Notes: generated from the sequence alone by a model not told the origin. A stretch of 64,000 nt of DNA from JAAXHB01 sp965221635 (GCA_965221635.1 OZ244902.1:1302001-1366000); one strand, 5' to 3'; shown: positions 51,239 to 60,549, counted from the first letter of the stretch. Made by a program: numbers and translations.

Positions 51239-52441
51239 TCAGCTTGGGCGGCGCAGTTCCTCGGGGTCGATGGGCAGCTTCACCGGCCGACCGGTGCGAG
51301 CCGAGTGATCCATGGCCATCGTGAGGATCAGGTTGCGGTGACCTTCGGCCGCAGTGGCGTGCGGCGTGGGCACGCCACGAGCGAGACGGTTGAACCAGGT
51401 GGCCGTCTCCTCGCGCATCGGCCCCCAAAGGAAACCGTCGGAAAGATCACCGGGCGGGTAGCTGCCCACAAAGTCCACGTGACGGGGGGCGGGCGCGTCG
51501 AAACCTCGGCTGCGGTACCCGGCGGGCTGGGGGATCTCCGATGCCACGATCACGTCGCGGTGGGTGTCCTCGATGTCGATCACTCCCTGGGTGCCCACTA
51601 TGCCGATCTCGAGCCCGTACACCGCTCCGGGCCACACCACCGGCAGTGCCCAGGAGATGTTCATGCTGAACATGGATCCGTCGTCCATTGTGAACAGTCC
51701 GAAGGTGGCGTCAAACGTTTCCCATTCGGCCAGCAAACGGTCAACCGAGCGGGCGTACACCTCCACGGGTGTCTTGGGTTCCATCAGCCACATGCTCATG
51801 TCCAGGCTGTGGGTGCCCGAAACCACCATCGGGGTCAAACCGGAGCGTTTGCGGGTTTTGGCGAGGGTGGCTTCCACCACCATGCGGTTCATGAACGCCC
51901 TGGTGATCACGCTGGTCACATCACCTATCTGGCCGTCACGCAGGCGTTGCTTCACGGTGAGGAAACGGCGACGGAACCGCTGCGTGTAGCCGATCACCGC
52001 GTCGACGCCGCGGCTCTCGATGGCTGCGAGCACCTCGGCGGACTCCACAGGGTCGGTGGCCAGGGGCTTCTCTATGAACATCGGCACCCCGTAGGCCACC
52101 GAGCGCATGATCGGGTCTACGTGTTCGTTCTCGTCGGTTGCCACGATCACCGCGGTCATCTCGGGGCGGGCCAACAGCGCGGCCACGTCGGTGGTGACGA
52201 AATCGGCGTCGGTGTCTTCGGCCAACGCCTTGGCGGTGGGTTCGTGTACGTCGCACAGGCCCAGCCACCCCACGCTGGAGTACTCACGGGCAAGCGCCGC
52301 GCGAATGCGTCCCACCGTGCCGCAACCAATCACCGCCAAGCCGATCGAACCGCTGTTGCCTCCCGGCGTGTCACGGTTCGCGAGATCCGCCGGGGCACCC
52401 GAGCCGGCCGAGTTCGGGTTGGCGCTTTGGGGCTGGTTCAT
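51239..52441 (-). CDS. Gfo/Idh/MocA family oxidoreductase
   Basis: A 400-aa dehydrogenase with a ~30-residue Asn/Gly/Pro-rich N-terminal extension, then GCGTVG (39-44), IEKPLA (123-128) and a GTHSLDMSMW catalytic-His block. The C-terminal alpha/beta domain is complete. GAGGAACACC precedes ATG 52441. It is the second gene of the minus-strand operon that begins with the ACMSD-like amidohydrolase controlled by operator site C. Substrate unknown. Confidence 0.9.
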   Translation of the reverse strand: MNQPQSANPNSAGSGAPADLANRDTPGGNSGSIGLAVIGCGTVGRIRAALAREYSSVGWLGLCDVHEPTAKALAEDTDADFVTTDVAALLARPEMTAVIVATDENEHVDPIMRSVAYGVPMFIEKPLATDPVESAEVLAAIESRGVDAVIGYTQRFRRRFLTVKQRLRDGQIGDVTSVITRAFMNRMVVEATLAKTRKRSGLTPMVVSGTHSLDMSMWLMEPKTPVEVYARSVDRLLAEWETFDATFGLFTMDDGSMFSMNISWALPVVWPGAVYGLEIGIVGTQGVIDIEDTHRDVIVASEIPQPAGYRSRGFDAPAPRHVDFVGSYPPGDLSDGFLWGPMREETATWFNRLARGVPTPHATAAEGHRNLILTMAMDHSARTGRPVKLPIDPEELRRPS

Positions 52442-52539
52442 GGTGTTCCTCTCGTGGGTGGTGGACGCTCAAAGTCCAGACGGTTGCAATGCGATCACAA
52501 CGAGGTCAAAAGGTGTGCGCGGCGTGCGACGGCACGGGC

Positions 52540-53559
52540 TCAGTCCAGTCCCAGCAGGCGAGCCGCGTTGCCTCCGGCCACCAAGTCGATCTGGGATTGA
52601 TCCAGGCCCGGAACGTCGCCGATCAACCCCAGCGGGTCTTCCTCGCCCATGTCGTAGGGGTAGTCGGTGCCAAGCAGCACGTGATCCGCGCCGTACTTGT
52701 TGATCAGAAACTCGAGCTGGTCGGGTTCGAACACCATCGTGTCGAAAAAGAAGCGCTTCAGGTATTCCGTGGGCGGATTCGGCACACCCTCGCGCACATC
52801 GGCCCGGGCCCGCCAGGCGTGGTCGATGCGCCCCGCGTAGGCGGGCAGGTACCCGCCGCCGTGAACCACCACCACCTTCAGGCGCGGGTAGCGCTCCATC
52901 ACACCGTTGAAGATCAAATGGGCGGTGGCCAAGGTGGCCTCGAAGGCGTGGCCGATGATGTTCACGAAGTTGTGGCCGGTGAGGCGCTGTTTGTGGGTGT
53001 GGCCCTCGGTGTGTACCACCACCACCGATCCCAGCGCTTCAGCCTCGGCCCAGAAAGGATCGAGACGCTCGTCGGCGATCTCGGAGCCCTCCACGTGGCT
53101 GCCGATCTCAAGGCCCCGCATGCCCAACTCCGAGGTGCAGTAGCGGAGCTCGTTGATCGCTGCCTCGGTGTCCTGCAACGGCACGGCGCCCAGCGGGGCG
53201 AAACGACCCGGAAAATGCGACACCGCCTCCGCCAGCTCCTCGTTGATCAGGCGGCACACCTTGGCCCCAACCTCCGGCGGCGCCCAGTAGTAGTACTGAT
53301 ACACCGACACGGCCACCGCTTGAATGTCCACCCCCATGCGGTCCATGTCGGCGAGGCGCACCTCGAGGCTGTCCATCTTGGGGCGCAGCATCTGGAGTTG
53401 GCGGCGGTTCACCTCTCGGGTGATCTCGGATCCGTACTGGAGCCGCACCCGTCCTGCCTTTTCCTCCTCGACGGCCATCATCTCGGTAGCCGGGCGGCAT
53501 TCCCTGTGGCAGTGGATGTCGATGACGGGCCCGTCGCTGCGGCTTGCACGATTGGTCAT
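52540..53559 (-). CDS. Amidohydrolase-2 family protein (ACMSD-like)
   Basis: A 339-aa TIM-barrel metal-dependent hydrolase/decarboxylase (PF04909) of the group that includes aminocarboxymuconate-semialdehyde decarboxylase. The metal-binding HxH motif is DIHCHRE near residue 14. VVVVHTEGHTH and VVVHGGGYLPAYAGRIDHAW supply further His ligands, and LLGTDYPYDMG supplies the catalytic Asp. GGAGAAG precedes ATG 53559. It starts 83 bp left of operator site C and heads a minus-strand operon with two Gfo/Idh/MocA genes and the enolase-superfamily gene. A ring-fission decarboxylase role is plausible. Confidence 0.88.
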   Translation of the reverse strand: MTNRASRSDGPVIDIHCHRECRPATEMMAVEEEKAGRVRLQYGSEITREVNRRQLQMLRPKMDSLEVRLADMDRMGVDIQAVAVSVYQYYYWAPPEVGAKVCRLINEELAEAVSHFPGRFAPLGAVPLQDTEAAINELRYCTSELGMRGLEIGSHVEGSEIADERLDPFWAEAEALGSVVVVHTEGHTHKQRLTGHNFVNIIGHAFEATLATAHLIFNGVMERYPRLKVVVVHGGGYLPAYAGRIDHAWRARADVREGVPNPPTEYLKRFFFDTMVFEPDQLEFLINKYGADHVLLGTDYPYDMGEEDPLGLIGDVPGLDQSQIDLVAGGNAARLLGLD

Positions 53560-53641
53560 TGTGAGTCTTCTCCGTTGCGGGCAGCGCCCGAGCCTGCCCG
53601 GGTCGACCAGGCGTCGACGCCGGAACCGAAGCTCCAAGGCG

Positions 53642-53660
53642 ATCCTGCATAATATATGAT
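53642..53660. promoter_or_regulatory. 19-bp palindromic operator, site C
   Basis: ATCCTGCATAATATATGAT sits between two divergent amidohydrolase genes. Its right half includes TATGAT (53655-53660), a good -10 box, and the plus-strand start codon follows only 11 nt later. Confidence 0.75.
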
Positions 53661-53671
53661 CCACACCATCT

Positions 53672-54598
53672 ATGACAGTTGAGCAGAAACACCCCACGCC
53701 CACAGGTGGGGCAACGCAGCCCCCGATGTGCCTGGCGCCACTTCGCGGCCCCAGCAAGGCGCCGTTCCGTCCGCCCGAGGGCAGCATCGACACCCACGTG
53801 CATGTGTTCGAGACGGGCCGCGCCATGACACCCGACCGTGGCTACACACCCCCGGAGTCCAATGTGGGCCACTTGCGAGACCTGCACGCCGCGCTGGGGA
53901 TCGACCGGGTGGTGTTCACCCAGCCCTCGATTTACGCAACGGACAACTCGGCCATCCTCGACGGAATGGACACGCTCAACTCCGAATCACCAAACAGGGC
54001 CCGAGCGGTGGTGGCCATCGGCACACAGGACGGCCTCAGCGACCACGACCTGGCCCAATGGCACCAGCGAGGCGTGCGCGGGGTGCGGCTCAACACCGAC
54101 AACGCCGGAGGAATGCCGATCACCTGGGACGAACTGCCAGACCTGTGCGAGCGGATAGCCCCCCTGGGTTGGCACGTGGAGTTCCTGTTCCCCGGTGCTC
54201 ACATCACCGAACTGCGACCGGTGTTCGAGTCGCTGCCGCTGCCGGTGGTGCTCGCCCACTTCGCCTACCAGCCGGCCGCGGCGGGCGTTCACGCCGAGGG
54301 CTTCAAGACTTTGGTGGACTTGCTTCGAGGCGGCAACACCTGGCTGAAGATCTCCGGCGCGGATCGGGTGAGCGCGGTGGGTCCGCCTCGTTACGCCGAC
54401 GTGGCGCCCATGGCCGAGGCGCTGGTGGCCGCGGCACCCGAGCGGCTCATGTGGGGCACCGACTGGCCGCACCCCAACAAGTTCGAGCAGGTGCCCGACG
54501 AGGGCCACCTGCTTGGCGCGTTCGGGGACTGGGTGTCCGATCCGGCGTTGCGGCAACAAATCCTGGTTCACAACCCGGCTGCGTTCTACGGCTTCTAG
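53672..54598 (+). CDS. Amidohydrolase family protein (2-pyrone-4,6-dicarboxylate lactonase-like)
   Basis: A 308-aa COG3618-type metal-dependent hydrolase. DTHVHVFE (40-47) is the HxH metal site, LAHFAYQP gives the next His, and RLMWGTDWPHP holds the catalytic Asp. The overall order matches 2-pyrone-4,6-dicarboxylate lactonase (LigI) and relatives, which open lactones in aromatic degradation. ATG 53672 has no ribosome-binding site and lies 11 nt after a TATGAT -10 box inside operator site C, so the transcript is probably leaderless. It is followed after 6 nt by a beta-hydroxyacid dehydrogenase gene. Confidence 0.87.
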   Translation: MTVEQKHPTPTGGATQPPMCLAPLRGPSKAPFRPPEGSIDTHVHVFETGRAMTPDRGYTPPESNVGHLRDLHAALGIDRVVFTQPSIYATDNSAILDGMDTLNSESPNRARAVVAIGTQDGLSDHDLAQWHQRGVRGVRLNTDNAGGMPITWDELPDLCERIAPLGWHVEFLFPGAHITELRPVFESLPLPVVLAHFAYQPAAAGVHAEGFKTLVDLLRGGNTWLKISGADRVSAVGPPRYADVAPMAEALVAAAPERLMWGTDWPHPNKFEQVPDEGHLLGAFGDWVSDPALRQQILVHNPAAFYGF

Positions 54599-54604
54599 GC
54601 CGCC

Positions 54605-55555
54605 ATGGGCCCCTCACCGCAGGCCGCCGACGACCATTCGGTGGGCCTGATCGGGTTGGGCCTGATGGGCGAGGCGCTCGCCGGGGGGTTGCTTCGCCGG
54701 CATCGGGTGATCGGCTGGGACACACGCGCCTCGGGCCGCGAGCGCCTTGAGCACCTCGGCGGAGAGGCCGCCGGGTCAGCCCGCGAGGTGATCGCCGAGG
54801 CCCGGGTGGTGGTGTTGTCGCTGCCTGATGGACAGACCGCAGCCGAAGTGTGCGAAGACCTGGTGAGTGGCCGGGGACGTGACCCGGCGGTGGCGGGCAC
54901 GTTGGTGGTGGACACCACAACCGCTGATCCGCAATGGTCGGTGCGCACCGAGCAGCGCCTGGCCTCCACAGGTGTGGACTACGTGGACGCCACCGTGTCG
55001 GGCAACGCCGCGCAGGCCGTTTCCGGTGACGTGATCTTCATGCTCGGCGGCCGTGAGGGCCCCACAGAGCGCGCCCGCGAGTTGCTGGCGCCTTTGGGCA
55101 GAGCCGTGTACGTGCTTGGCGGCCCCGGTGCGGGCGCAACCGCGAAGCTGGTGGTGAACCACGTGCTGGGCGTTCATCGTGTGGTGCTGGCGGAGGCATT
55201 GGCGGTGGCAGAGATGGCCGACCTGCCTGTTGACGCCATGCTTGAGGTGTTGCGCGACAGCGCCGCGGCGAGCCGGGCGATGGACATTTGGGGTGGCCGA
55301 ATGGTTGATCGGAGCTACCGGCCCGCCCATTCGGCCCTCGGCGGCACCCATGGCGACCTGATGTTGATATGTGAGCACGCCGCCCGCGTGGGCGCCTCCG
55401 GTGTGCTCGCAGCAGCCGCGGCCGCGGCGCTGGGGGACGCTGTGGCTGAAGGTCTCGGCGACGCCGACAACGCCGCGGTTATGGAGGTGATGCTCCGCCG
55501 AGCAGGCAAACGCCCGCCCGGCGGGGCGGATCAAGGTTCGCGCAATACCAGGTGA
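54605..55555 (+). CDS. NAD(P)-dependent beta-hydroxyacid dehydrogenase (3-hydroxyisobutyrate dehydrogenase family)
   Basis: A 316-aa protein with the N-terminal cofactor motif GLIGLGLMGEALAGG, a substrate-binding DATVSGNAAQA block and the catalytic Lys in GAGATAKLVVNHVLG. The second helical domain is complete; the last ~20 residues are extra and basic. It begins 6 nt after the lactonase-like gene, so both are in one operon under operator site C. It would oxidise or reduce a beta-hydroxy acid intermediate. Confidence 0.9.
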   Translation: MGPSPQAADDHSVGLIGLGLMGEALAGGLLRRHRVIGWDTRASGRERLEHLGGEAAGSAREVIAEARVVVLSLPDGQTAAEVCEDLVSGRGRDPAVAGTLVVDTTTADPQWSVRTEQRLASTGVDYVDATVSGNAAQAVSGDVIFMLGGREGPTERARELLAPLGRAVYVLGGPGAGATAKLVVNHVLGVHRVVLAEALAVAEMADLPVDAMLEVLRDSAAASRAMDIWGGRMVDRSYRPAHSALGGTHGDLMLICEHAARVGASGVLAAAAAAALGDAVAEGLGDADNAAVMEVMLRRAGKRPPGGADQGSRNTR

Positions 55556-55685
55556 AATTGCCGGCCGAGGCATTGCGGGCCCAGAGATTGCGGGCCCAGG
55601 TGAGACTGCCGGCCCAGGTGAAATAGCGGGGCCGGGTGATGTCGCCGGCTCAGTGGAAATTGCGGCCTCAGGTGACGCCGCCGGA
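55550..55685. repeat. 18-bp (some 15-bp) tandem repeats between convergent genes
   Basis: About eight units of CAGGTGAAATTGCCGGCC type; two copies have lost 3 bp. The array runs from the end of the hydroxyacid dehydrogenase gene into the last codons of the convergent MFS gene. Confidence 0.85.
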
Positions 55686-56924
55686 AAGGCCGCCGGGGGC
55701 AGGGCCGCCACGGGAAAGCGCCCGTTGCATGGGGTCCCACGCCAGCGCGATCACTGCGGTGGCCGCAGCGCCCAAAAGGAACGGAGCGGTAGCGCCGATC
55801 GCGTCGTAGGTGAACGATCCGGTGGGTGGGCCCAACATCTGGCTGATGCGCACCACCGTCACCCAACTCAGCACGGTCATGCCCCGATAGCGGGTGCCGC
55901 CCACAGCCGCGGCGTAGGACTGCGCCTGAGGGATGAACAAGCCGAAACCCACACCCGACGCGGTGAGGCCCACGCCCACCATCAACGCATTCGGCGCCCA
56001 GGCGGCGGTTGCACCGCCGAGCGCCATGATCGCGAATGACAAGGTGACGGTGCGTCGCAGCCCCAGCCGCTTGAGGATCACGCCGATGCGGATGGCGGCC
56101 AGGATCACACCCGCCTGGAACATGGCGATGATCAGACCCCGCACCGTCACCGACGTGCCGAACTCGTCGGCCAGCAGCAGCGGCGTCACCGTGAAACCCA
56201 GGCCGTGAAGCAGGTAGGTGGCAACGAAGGTGGCCACCAGCAATCCCACGAAGTTGATCAGCGTCTCTTGGCGGTGCATCGCCGCCCACGCGGAGCGCAC
56301 GTGACCCAACGCCCGTTCCACGCTCTGCGCGGGTCGGTCGTCGGGCATGCGACTCGCCCACGCCGCCAGCGGGAGCCCCACCAGGAAAATCAGAAACGGA
56401 CGAAAGGCGCCCCCAACGGCGAGCACGCCGGCCACGATCGGGCCCATCATCGACACCGCCTGTAGTCCGGTGAGGTTGATTCCCATCGCCCGGGTGCGTT
56501 GCTCGCCGGTGAAGATGTCGCCGATCAGCACGATTCCCACGCCGAGAATGCCCGAGGTGCCCAACCCCTGGCCGAAACGCACCACCACCAGCACCCAAAA
56601 TGAACGGGCAAAGAACCCGGCCACGCCACAAATCGAGAACAGGGCCAACGCCCACAGGATCACCCAGCGCCGCCCACGCCGGTCGGCCATGTAGCCGATG
56701 GTGGTGGAGAACAACACCCCCGCTATCGACACCGAGGCTTGCACCAGCCCGATGGCGCCACGGCTCACGCCGAAGTGATCTGCGAGGTCGGGAAGGATCG
56801 GTGAACTAACCGAGAAGCCCAGAGTGCCCATGGCGCCCACCGCAATGGCGATGGCCAGGCGTTCGTTGGGACTGCTTGAGGTTCCGAAGGGTCGCCGGAG
56901 TCGCGCCGAGAGTCGAATCGCCAC
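55668..56924 (-). CDS. Major facilitator superfamily transporter
   Basis: A 418-aa protein with about 12 hydrophobic segments. Motif A is GYMADRRGRRWVI between helices 2 and 3, and its second-half counterpart RIGVILKRLGLRR is recognisable. RFGQGLGTSGILGVGIVLIGD is the helix-4 region. The start is GTG at 56924, 32 bp from operator site D. Shared regulation suggests it imports the substrate, or exports a product, of the catabolic genes. Confidence 0.9.
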   Translation of the reverse strand: MAIRLSARLRRPFGTSSSPNERLAIAIAVGAMGTLGFSVSSPILPDLADHFGVSRGAIGLVQASVSIAGVLFSTTIGYMADRRGRRWVILWALALFSICGVAGFFARSFWVLVVVRFGQGLGTSGILGVGIVLIGDIFTGEQRTRAMGINLTGLQAVSMMGPIVAGVLAVGGAFRPFLIFLVGLPLAAWASRMPDDRPAQSVERALGHVRSAWAAMHRQETLINFVGLLVATFVATYLLHGLGFTVTPLLLADEFGTSVTVRGLIIAMFQAGVILAAIRIGVILKRLGLRRTVTLSFAIMALGGATAAWAPNALMVGVGLTASGVGFGLFIPQAQSYAAAVGGTRYRGMTVLSWVTVVRISQMLGPPTGSFTYDAIGATAPFLLGAAATAVIALAWDPMQRALSRGGPAPGGLSGGVT

Positions 56925-56956
56925 AGGCTAAGCCCCCACAGGCCCCAAAAGACGCG

Positions 56957-56975
56957 ATCATGTATAATGCATGAT
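56957..56975. promoter_or_regulatory. 19-bp palindromic operator, site D
   Basis: ATCATGTATAATGCATGAT is extended by flanking bases to exact 10-bp arms, CGCGATCATG and CATGATCGCG. It contains a perfect TATAAT (56963-56968). It lies between the divergent MFS (start 32 bp left) and enoyl-CoA hydratase (start 121 bp right) genes. Confidence 0.8.
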
Positions 56976-57096
56976 CGCGTTGGTTGGGCGGCGTGTTGCC
57001 GGTGAACCTCGCGGTGCGCCGATCCAAACGGGCGGTTGCGGAAGACTCGGAGCCGGGGTCGGACTCGGGGCCGGAGTCGGAGATTCGTGAGAGGTA

Positions 57097-58014
57097 ATGG
57101 CAATGCGGTATTCGGAGATTGTGTTCGAGGTGCGCGACGACGCAGCCTGGATCGGCATCAACCGGCCCGAGGTGCGCAACGCGTTTCGTGAGCAAACCCT
57201 CGACGAACTGGCTCACGCCCTCAACTCCACCAGGGAGGATCCAACCATCGTGGCAGCGGTGGTGTACGGCGTGGGCGGGCACTTCTCGGCCGGGGGCGAC
57301 TTCCACGCCATGATGAAGCTCAACAAGGCCAACTCCTACATGTGGAACGACCGCATGCAGAAGGTGGCCATGACGTGTCGCAACCTGCCGATCCCGGTGA
57401 TCGCCATGGTGGAAGGCGCCTGCGTGGGCGGCGGTCACGAGCTGATGCTGTGGTGCGACCTGGTGTTCGCCGCCAACGACTCGATCTTCGGCCAGACCGG
57501 CGCCAGGGTGGGGGCATGCCCAACAGTGGGCGCCACCCAGTACATCGGCAAGCTGATCGGCGAACGCCGCGCCAAGGAAATGATCTTCTTGTGCAAGCGT
57601 TACAGCGGCGCCGAGGCCGCCCGGATCGGGCTCGCCAACGAAGCCGTGGAGGCGTCGCAGCTGCACGACCGGGTGCGCGAAGTGGTGGCACAGATCAAGG
57701 GCTACAGCTCCCAGACGATTCGCTCCACGAAGGTGTCGCTCAACTACGACAGCGACGCCTTGTACCCGTCGTGGCAGCACGGCATGGAACTGCTTGCCAA
57801 CATTTGGGGCACCGAGGAATCCCTCGAAGGCATGAACGCCTTCCTCGAGAAGCGTCCCGCCGATTTCCACCAGTTCCGCGAACGCAACCGTGCGGCGCTT
57901 GATACCTACATGGGCGACTTCAACGAGGGCCGCAACCAGAGCGACCGCTCCAAGCAGGCCCGCGGCGCCGACAGCGAGTCGGGCAACGACGGCGCCGGCT
58001 CGGGGCGGGACTGA
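57097..58014 (+). CDS. Enoyl-CoA hydratase/isomerase family protein (MenB/BadI-like)
   Basis: A 305-aa crotonase-fold protein. GGHFSAGGDFH and GACVGGGHELML supply the oxyanion-hole glycines. The segment FGQTGARVGACPTVGATQYI with EMIFLCKRYSG resembles MenB (dihydroxynaphthoyl-CoA synthase) and BadI (ketocyclohexane-carboxyl-CoA hydrolase) more than simple hydratases, so ring closure or opening is possible. The C-terminal ~35 residues are hydrophilic. GAGAGGTA precedes ATG 57097. It is the first gene of a plus-strand operon under site D with a CoA-transferase, an amidohydrolase and a CMD protein. Confidence 0.87.
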   Translation: MAMRYSEIVFEVRDDAAWIGINRPEVRNAFREQTLDELAHALNSTREDPTIVAAVVYGVGGHFSAGGDFHAMMKLNKANSYMWNDRMQKVAMTCRNLPIPVIAMVEGACVGGGHELMLWCDLVFAANDSIFGQTGARVGACPTVGATQYIGKLIGERRAKEMIFLCKRYSGAEAARIGLANEAVEASQLHDRVREVVAQIKGYSSQTIRSTKVSLNYDSDALYPSWQHGMELLANIWGTEESLEGMNAFLEKRPADFHQFRERNRAALDTYMGDFNEGRNQSDRSKQARGADSESGNDGAGSGRD

Positions 58015-58062
58015 CGCACCCATTGAGGCGCGGCGACGCCTCGCCCACAAGAATCGTGTGTC

Positions 58063-59313
58063 GTGAACCCCAAATCTGAGCCCGGCCCCTCCAACTCGTC
58101 AGCCGAGGCCGGCGCGGGGGCCCTCGACGGCATCCGAGTGGTGGACCTCACCCGAATCCTGGCAGGCCCGCTGTGCGCCATGTGGCTCGGAGACATGGGC
58201 GCAGAGGTGATCAAGATCGAACAACCAGGCCGCGGCGACGACACCCGCGGCTGGGGCCCACCCTTCGCGCAAGGCGAAGCCGCGTACTTCTTGGGTGTGA
58301 ACCGCAACAAGCGCAGCCTCACCTTGGACTTGAGCACCGACGAGGGTCTCGACTTGCTGCGCCGACTGATCCGGCGCGCCGACGTGGTGCTCGACAATTT
58401 CAAGACCGGCACCTTGCAGCGCTGGGGCCTCACCGACGAATGGTTCGAAGCAGAGGCGCCTGCTGCGGTGCGCATGTCGGTGCTGGGGTACGGAAGCAGC
58501 GGACCCAAGGCGGCCACCCCCGGCTACGACTTCATCCTTCAAGCCGAGACGGGCCTGATGGCCATCACCGGCCAACCCGACGGTGAGGCGATGAAGGTGG
58601 GTGTGGCCATGGTGGACATCTGCACCGGCATGTTGGCAACCATGACCGTGTTGGGCGCGCTTGCTGCGCGTGAACGCACCGGTCGTGGTCAACGCAGCGA
58701 GGTGTCCTTGCACGACACCGGCATCCAGATCCTGGCGAACGTGGCATCGGCGTTCCTGGTGAGCGGCGCCGACGCCGGGCGTTACGGCAACGGTCATCCC
58801 AGCATCGTCCCGTACCGCACCTATGCGGCATCCGACGGTGCGCTGGCGGTTGCGGTTGGCAACGACGCGCAGTTCGCCCGTTTCGCCGGTCTGCTGGGCG
58901 AATCGCAATGGGCCGACGACCCCCGCTTTGCCCGCAACGCAGACCGGGTGATCAACCGTGACCTGATCGACGGGCTGATCGCCGAGCGGATCGCGCTGCG
59001 AACACGGGCCGAGTGGATCGCCGACCTGGAGGCGGTGTCGATCCCGTGCGGCCCGATCAACTCGGTCGCCGAGGCGCTCGGGTCGCCCCAAACCGAAGCC
59101 CGCGGCATGGTCACCACGGTGGATCATCCGCTCATCGGGGACTTGCCGCTGGTGGGTGTGCCGTTCAAGCTGTTCGACACGCCCGCGTCGATTCGGCGAC
59201 CCCCGCCCACCCTTGGCCAGCACAGCGGCGAGGTGCTCAGCGAAGAGTTGGGCCTGAGCGAGAGCGAAATCGCAGCGCTGGCCGCAGCGGGAGTGACCAC
59301 TCTGGGCGCCTGA
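58063..59313 (+). CDS. CaiB/BaiF family III CoA-transferase
   Basis: A 416-aa class III CoA-transferase, which moves CoA between carboxylic acids. The family start is DGIRVVDLTRILAGPLCAM, then GAEVIKIEQPGRGDD and DNFKTGTLQRWGL. The acyl-carrying Asp185 is in MVDICTGML. The GTG start at 58063 adds a ~20-residue variable leader. It lies 48 bp downstream of the enoyl-CoA hydratase, and both likely act on the same CoA-activated substrate. Confidence 0.92.
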   Translation: MNPKSEPGPSNSSAEAGAGALDGIRVVDLTRILAGPLCAMWLGDMGAEVIKIEQPGRGDDTRGWGPPFAQGEAAYFLGVNRNKRSLTLDLSTDEGLDLLRRLIRRADVVLDNFKTGTLQRWGLTDEWFEAEAPAAVRMSVLGYGSSGPKAATPGYDFILQAETGLMAITGQPDGEAMKVGVAMVDICTGMLATMTVLGALAARERTGRGQRSEVSLHDTGIQILANVASAFLVSGADAGRYGNGHPSIVPYRTYAASDGALAVAVGNDAQFARFAGLLGESQWADDPRFARNADRVINRDLIDGLIAERIALRTRAEWIADLEAVSIPCGPINSVAEALGSPQTEARGMVTTVDHPLIGDLPLVGVPFKLFDTPASIRRPPPTLGQHSGEVLSEELGLSESEIAALAAAGVTTLGA

Positions 59314-59409
59314 GACCCCGACGCCGGGTCGAGCCGCCAACCGGTGCCCCCGGCCGGCGGCGACAGCTTCTGCCACAAGACCTCAAGACCTCACAACAGG
59401 GAGAACACA

Positions 59410-60522
59410 ATGACCAGCACCCCAACAGCCGCAACGGACTCCGGTTCCGCCGAAACGCCCTCGGAGTGGTGGCCGGAGCTGGGCCCAAAATGGAAACAGT
59501 CGCTGGTGGCGAAGCCGTCGTGTGTTTGCGTGGATGTACACGCGCACCTGGCCGTTCCCGACGCGGAGAAGCTGGCCAAGCCGTTCTTCAAACCCGAACT
59601 CGACCCGCGCAGCTTCTTCTCGTCTCCCGAGAGCCTGCGCTACAACCGGGAACTTCGCAGCCAACCCGACCAGACCGCCAAGTTCTGTGACCCCGAGGCT
59701 CGCCTTGCCGACATGGACCTTCAAGGGGTGGACATGCAGCTGCTGTCGGTGCCCCCCACCGAGTACTTCTACTGGCTGTCCGCTCCGGAGGCGTACAAGG
59801 TTTCACGCCTTCAGCACGAACGCCTTGCCGAGGTGGTGGCACAACACCCGAACCGGTTCGCGGCGGTGGGCAACCTGCCCATGGAGCACCCCGACCTGGC
59901 GGTGGAGGTGATGACCGAGATCCGGCGTGACTTCTCGATGCACGGCTTTGAGATCAGCGCCGACGTGAACGGCGCCGACCTTGACCACAGGCGCTTCGAC
60001 CCGGTGTGGGAGAAAGCCGTGGAACTCGACATGACCGTGATCATGCATCCCCAGGGCTTCACCCACGGCGAGCGCATGGACGACTACTACCTGGTGAACG
60101 TGGTGTGCATGCCGCTGGCGTCCACGTTGGCGGTGTCGCGCATGATCCTCGGCGGGGTGTGGCAGCGCCATCCGGATCTGCGGATGGTGGTGGTACACGG
60201 CGGCGGGTACCTGCCGTACTACTTCGCCCGCACCGACCATGCCTACGGCGTGCGGCCCGAACTGCGCCGTCACATAGACCGCCTGCCAAGCGAATACCTG
60301 CGCAAGTTGTACTTCGACACCACCGTTTTCGATCCACGCATGGTGGAGTACCTGGTGGACACCTTCGGCGACACCCATGTGCTCATGGGCACCGACTACC
60401 CCTTCGACATGGGCCCCACCGATCCGCTGGCGTTCCTGGCCGAGGCCAGGCTCACCGAAGCGTCTCGCGACCGCATCCTGGGCCGCAACGCTGCCCGCCT
60501 GTTCAAGCTGGATGTGCTGTGA
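59410..60522 (+). CDS. Amidohydrolase-2 family protein (ACMSD-like)
   Basis: A 370-aa relative of the amidohydrolase at 52540-53559, with CVDVHAHLAVPDA as the HxH metal motif, TVIMHPQGFTHGERMDD, VVVHGGGYLPYYFARTDHAY and MGTDYPFDMGP. There is an N-terminal extension of ~40 residues (SEWWPELGPKWKQSL). AGGGAGAA precedes ATG 59410. It lies between the CoA-transferase and the CMD gene. The two ACMSD-like enzymes in one regulon suggest two C-C or C-N cleavages in a single pathway. Confidence 0.88.
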   Translation: MTSTPTAATDSGSAETPSEWWPELGPKWKQSLVAKPSCVCVDVHAHLAVPDAEKLAKPFFKPELDPRSFFSSPESLRYNRELRSQPDQTAKFCDPEARLADMDLQGVDMQLLSVPPTEYFYWLSAPEAYKVSRLQHERLAEVVAQHPNRFAAVGNLPMEHPDLAVEVMTEIRRDFSMHGFEISADVNGADLDHRRFDPVWEKAVELDMTVIMHPQGFTHGERMDDYYLVNVVCMPLASTLAVSRMILGGVWQRHPDLRMVVVHGGGYLPYYFARTDHAYGVRPELRRHIDRLPSEYLRKLYFDTTVFDPRMVEYLVDTFGDTHVLMGTDYPFDMGPTDPLAFLAEARLTEASRDRILGRNAARLFKLDVL

Positions 60523-60549
60523 TCGCCTTCGGGGAGCCCACTGTGAGCC

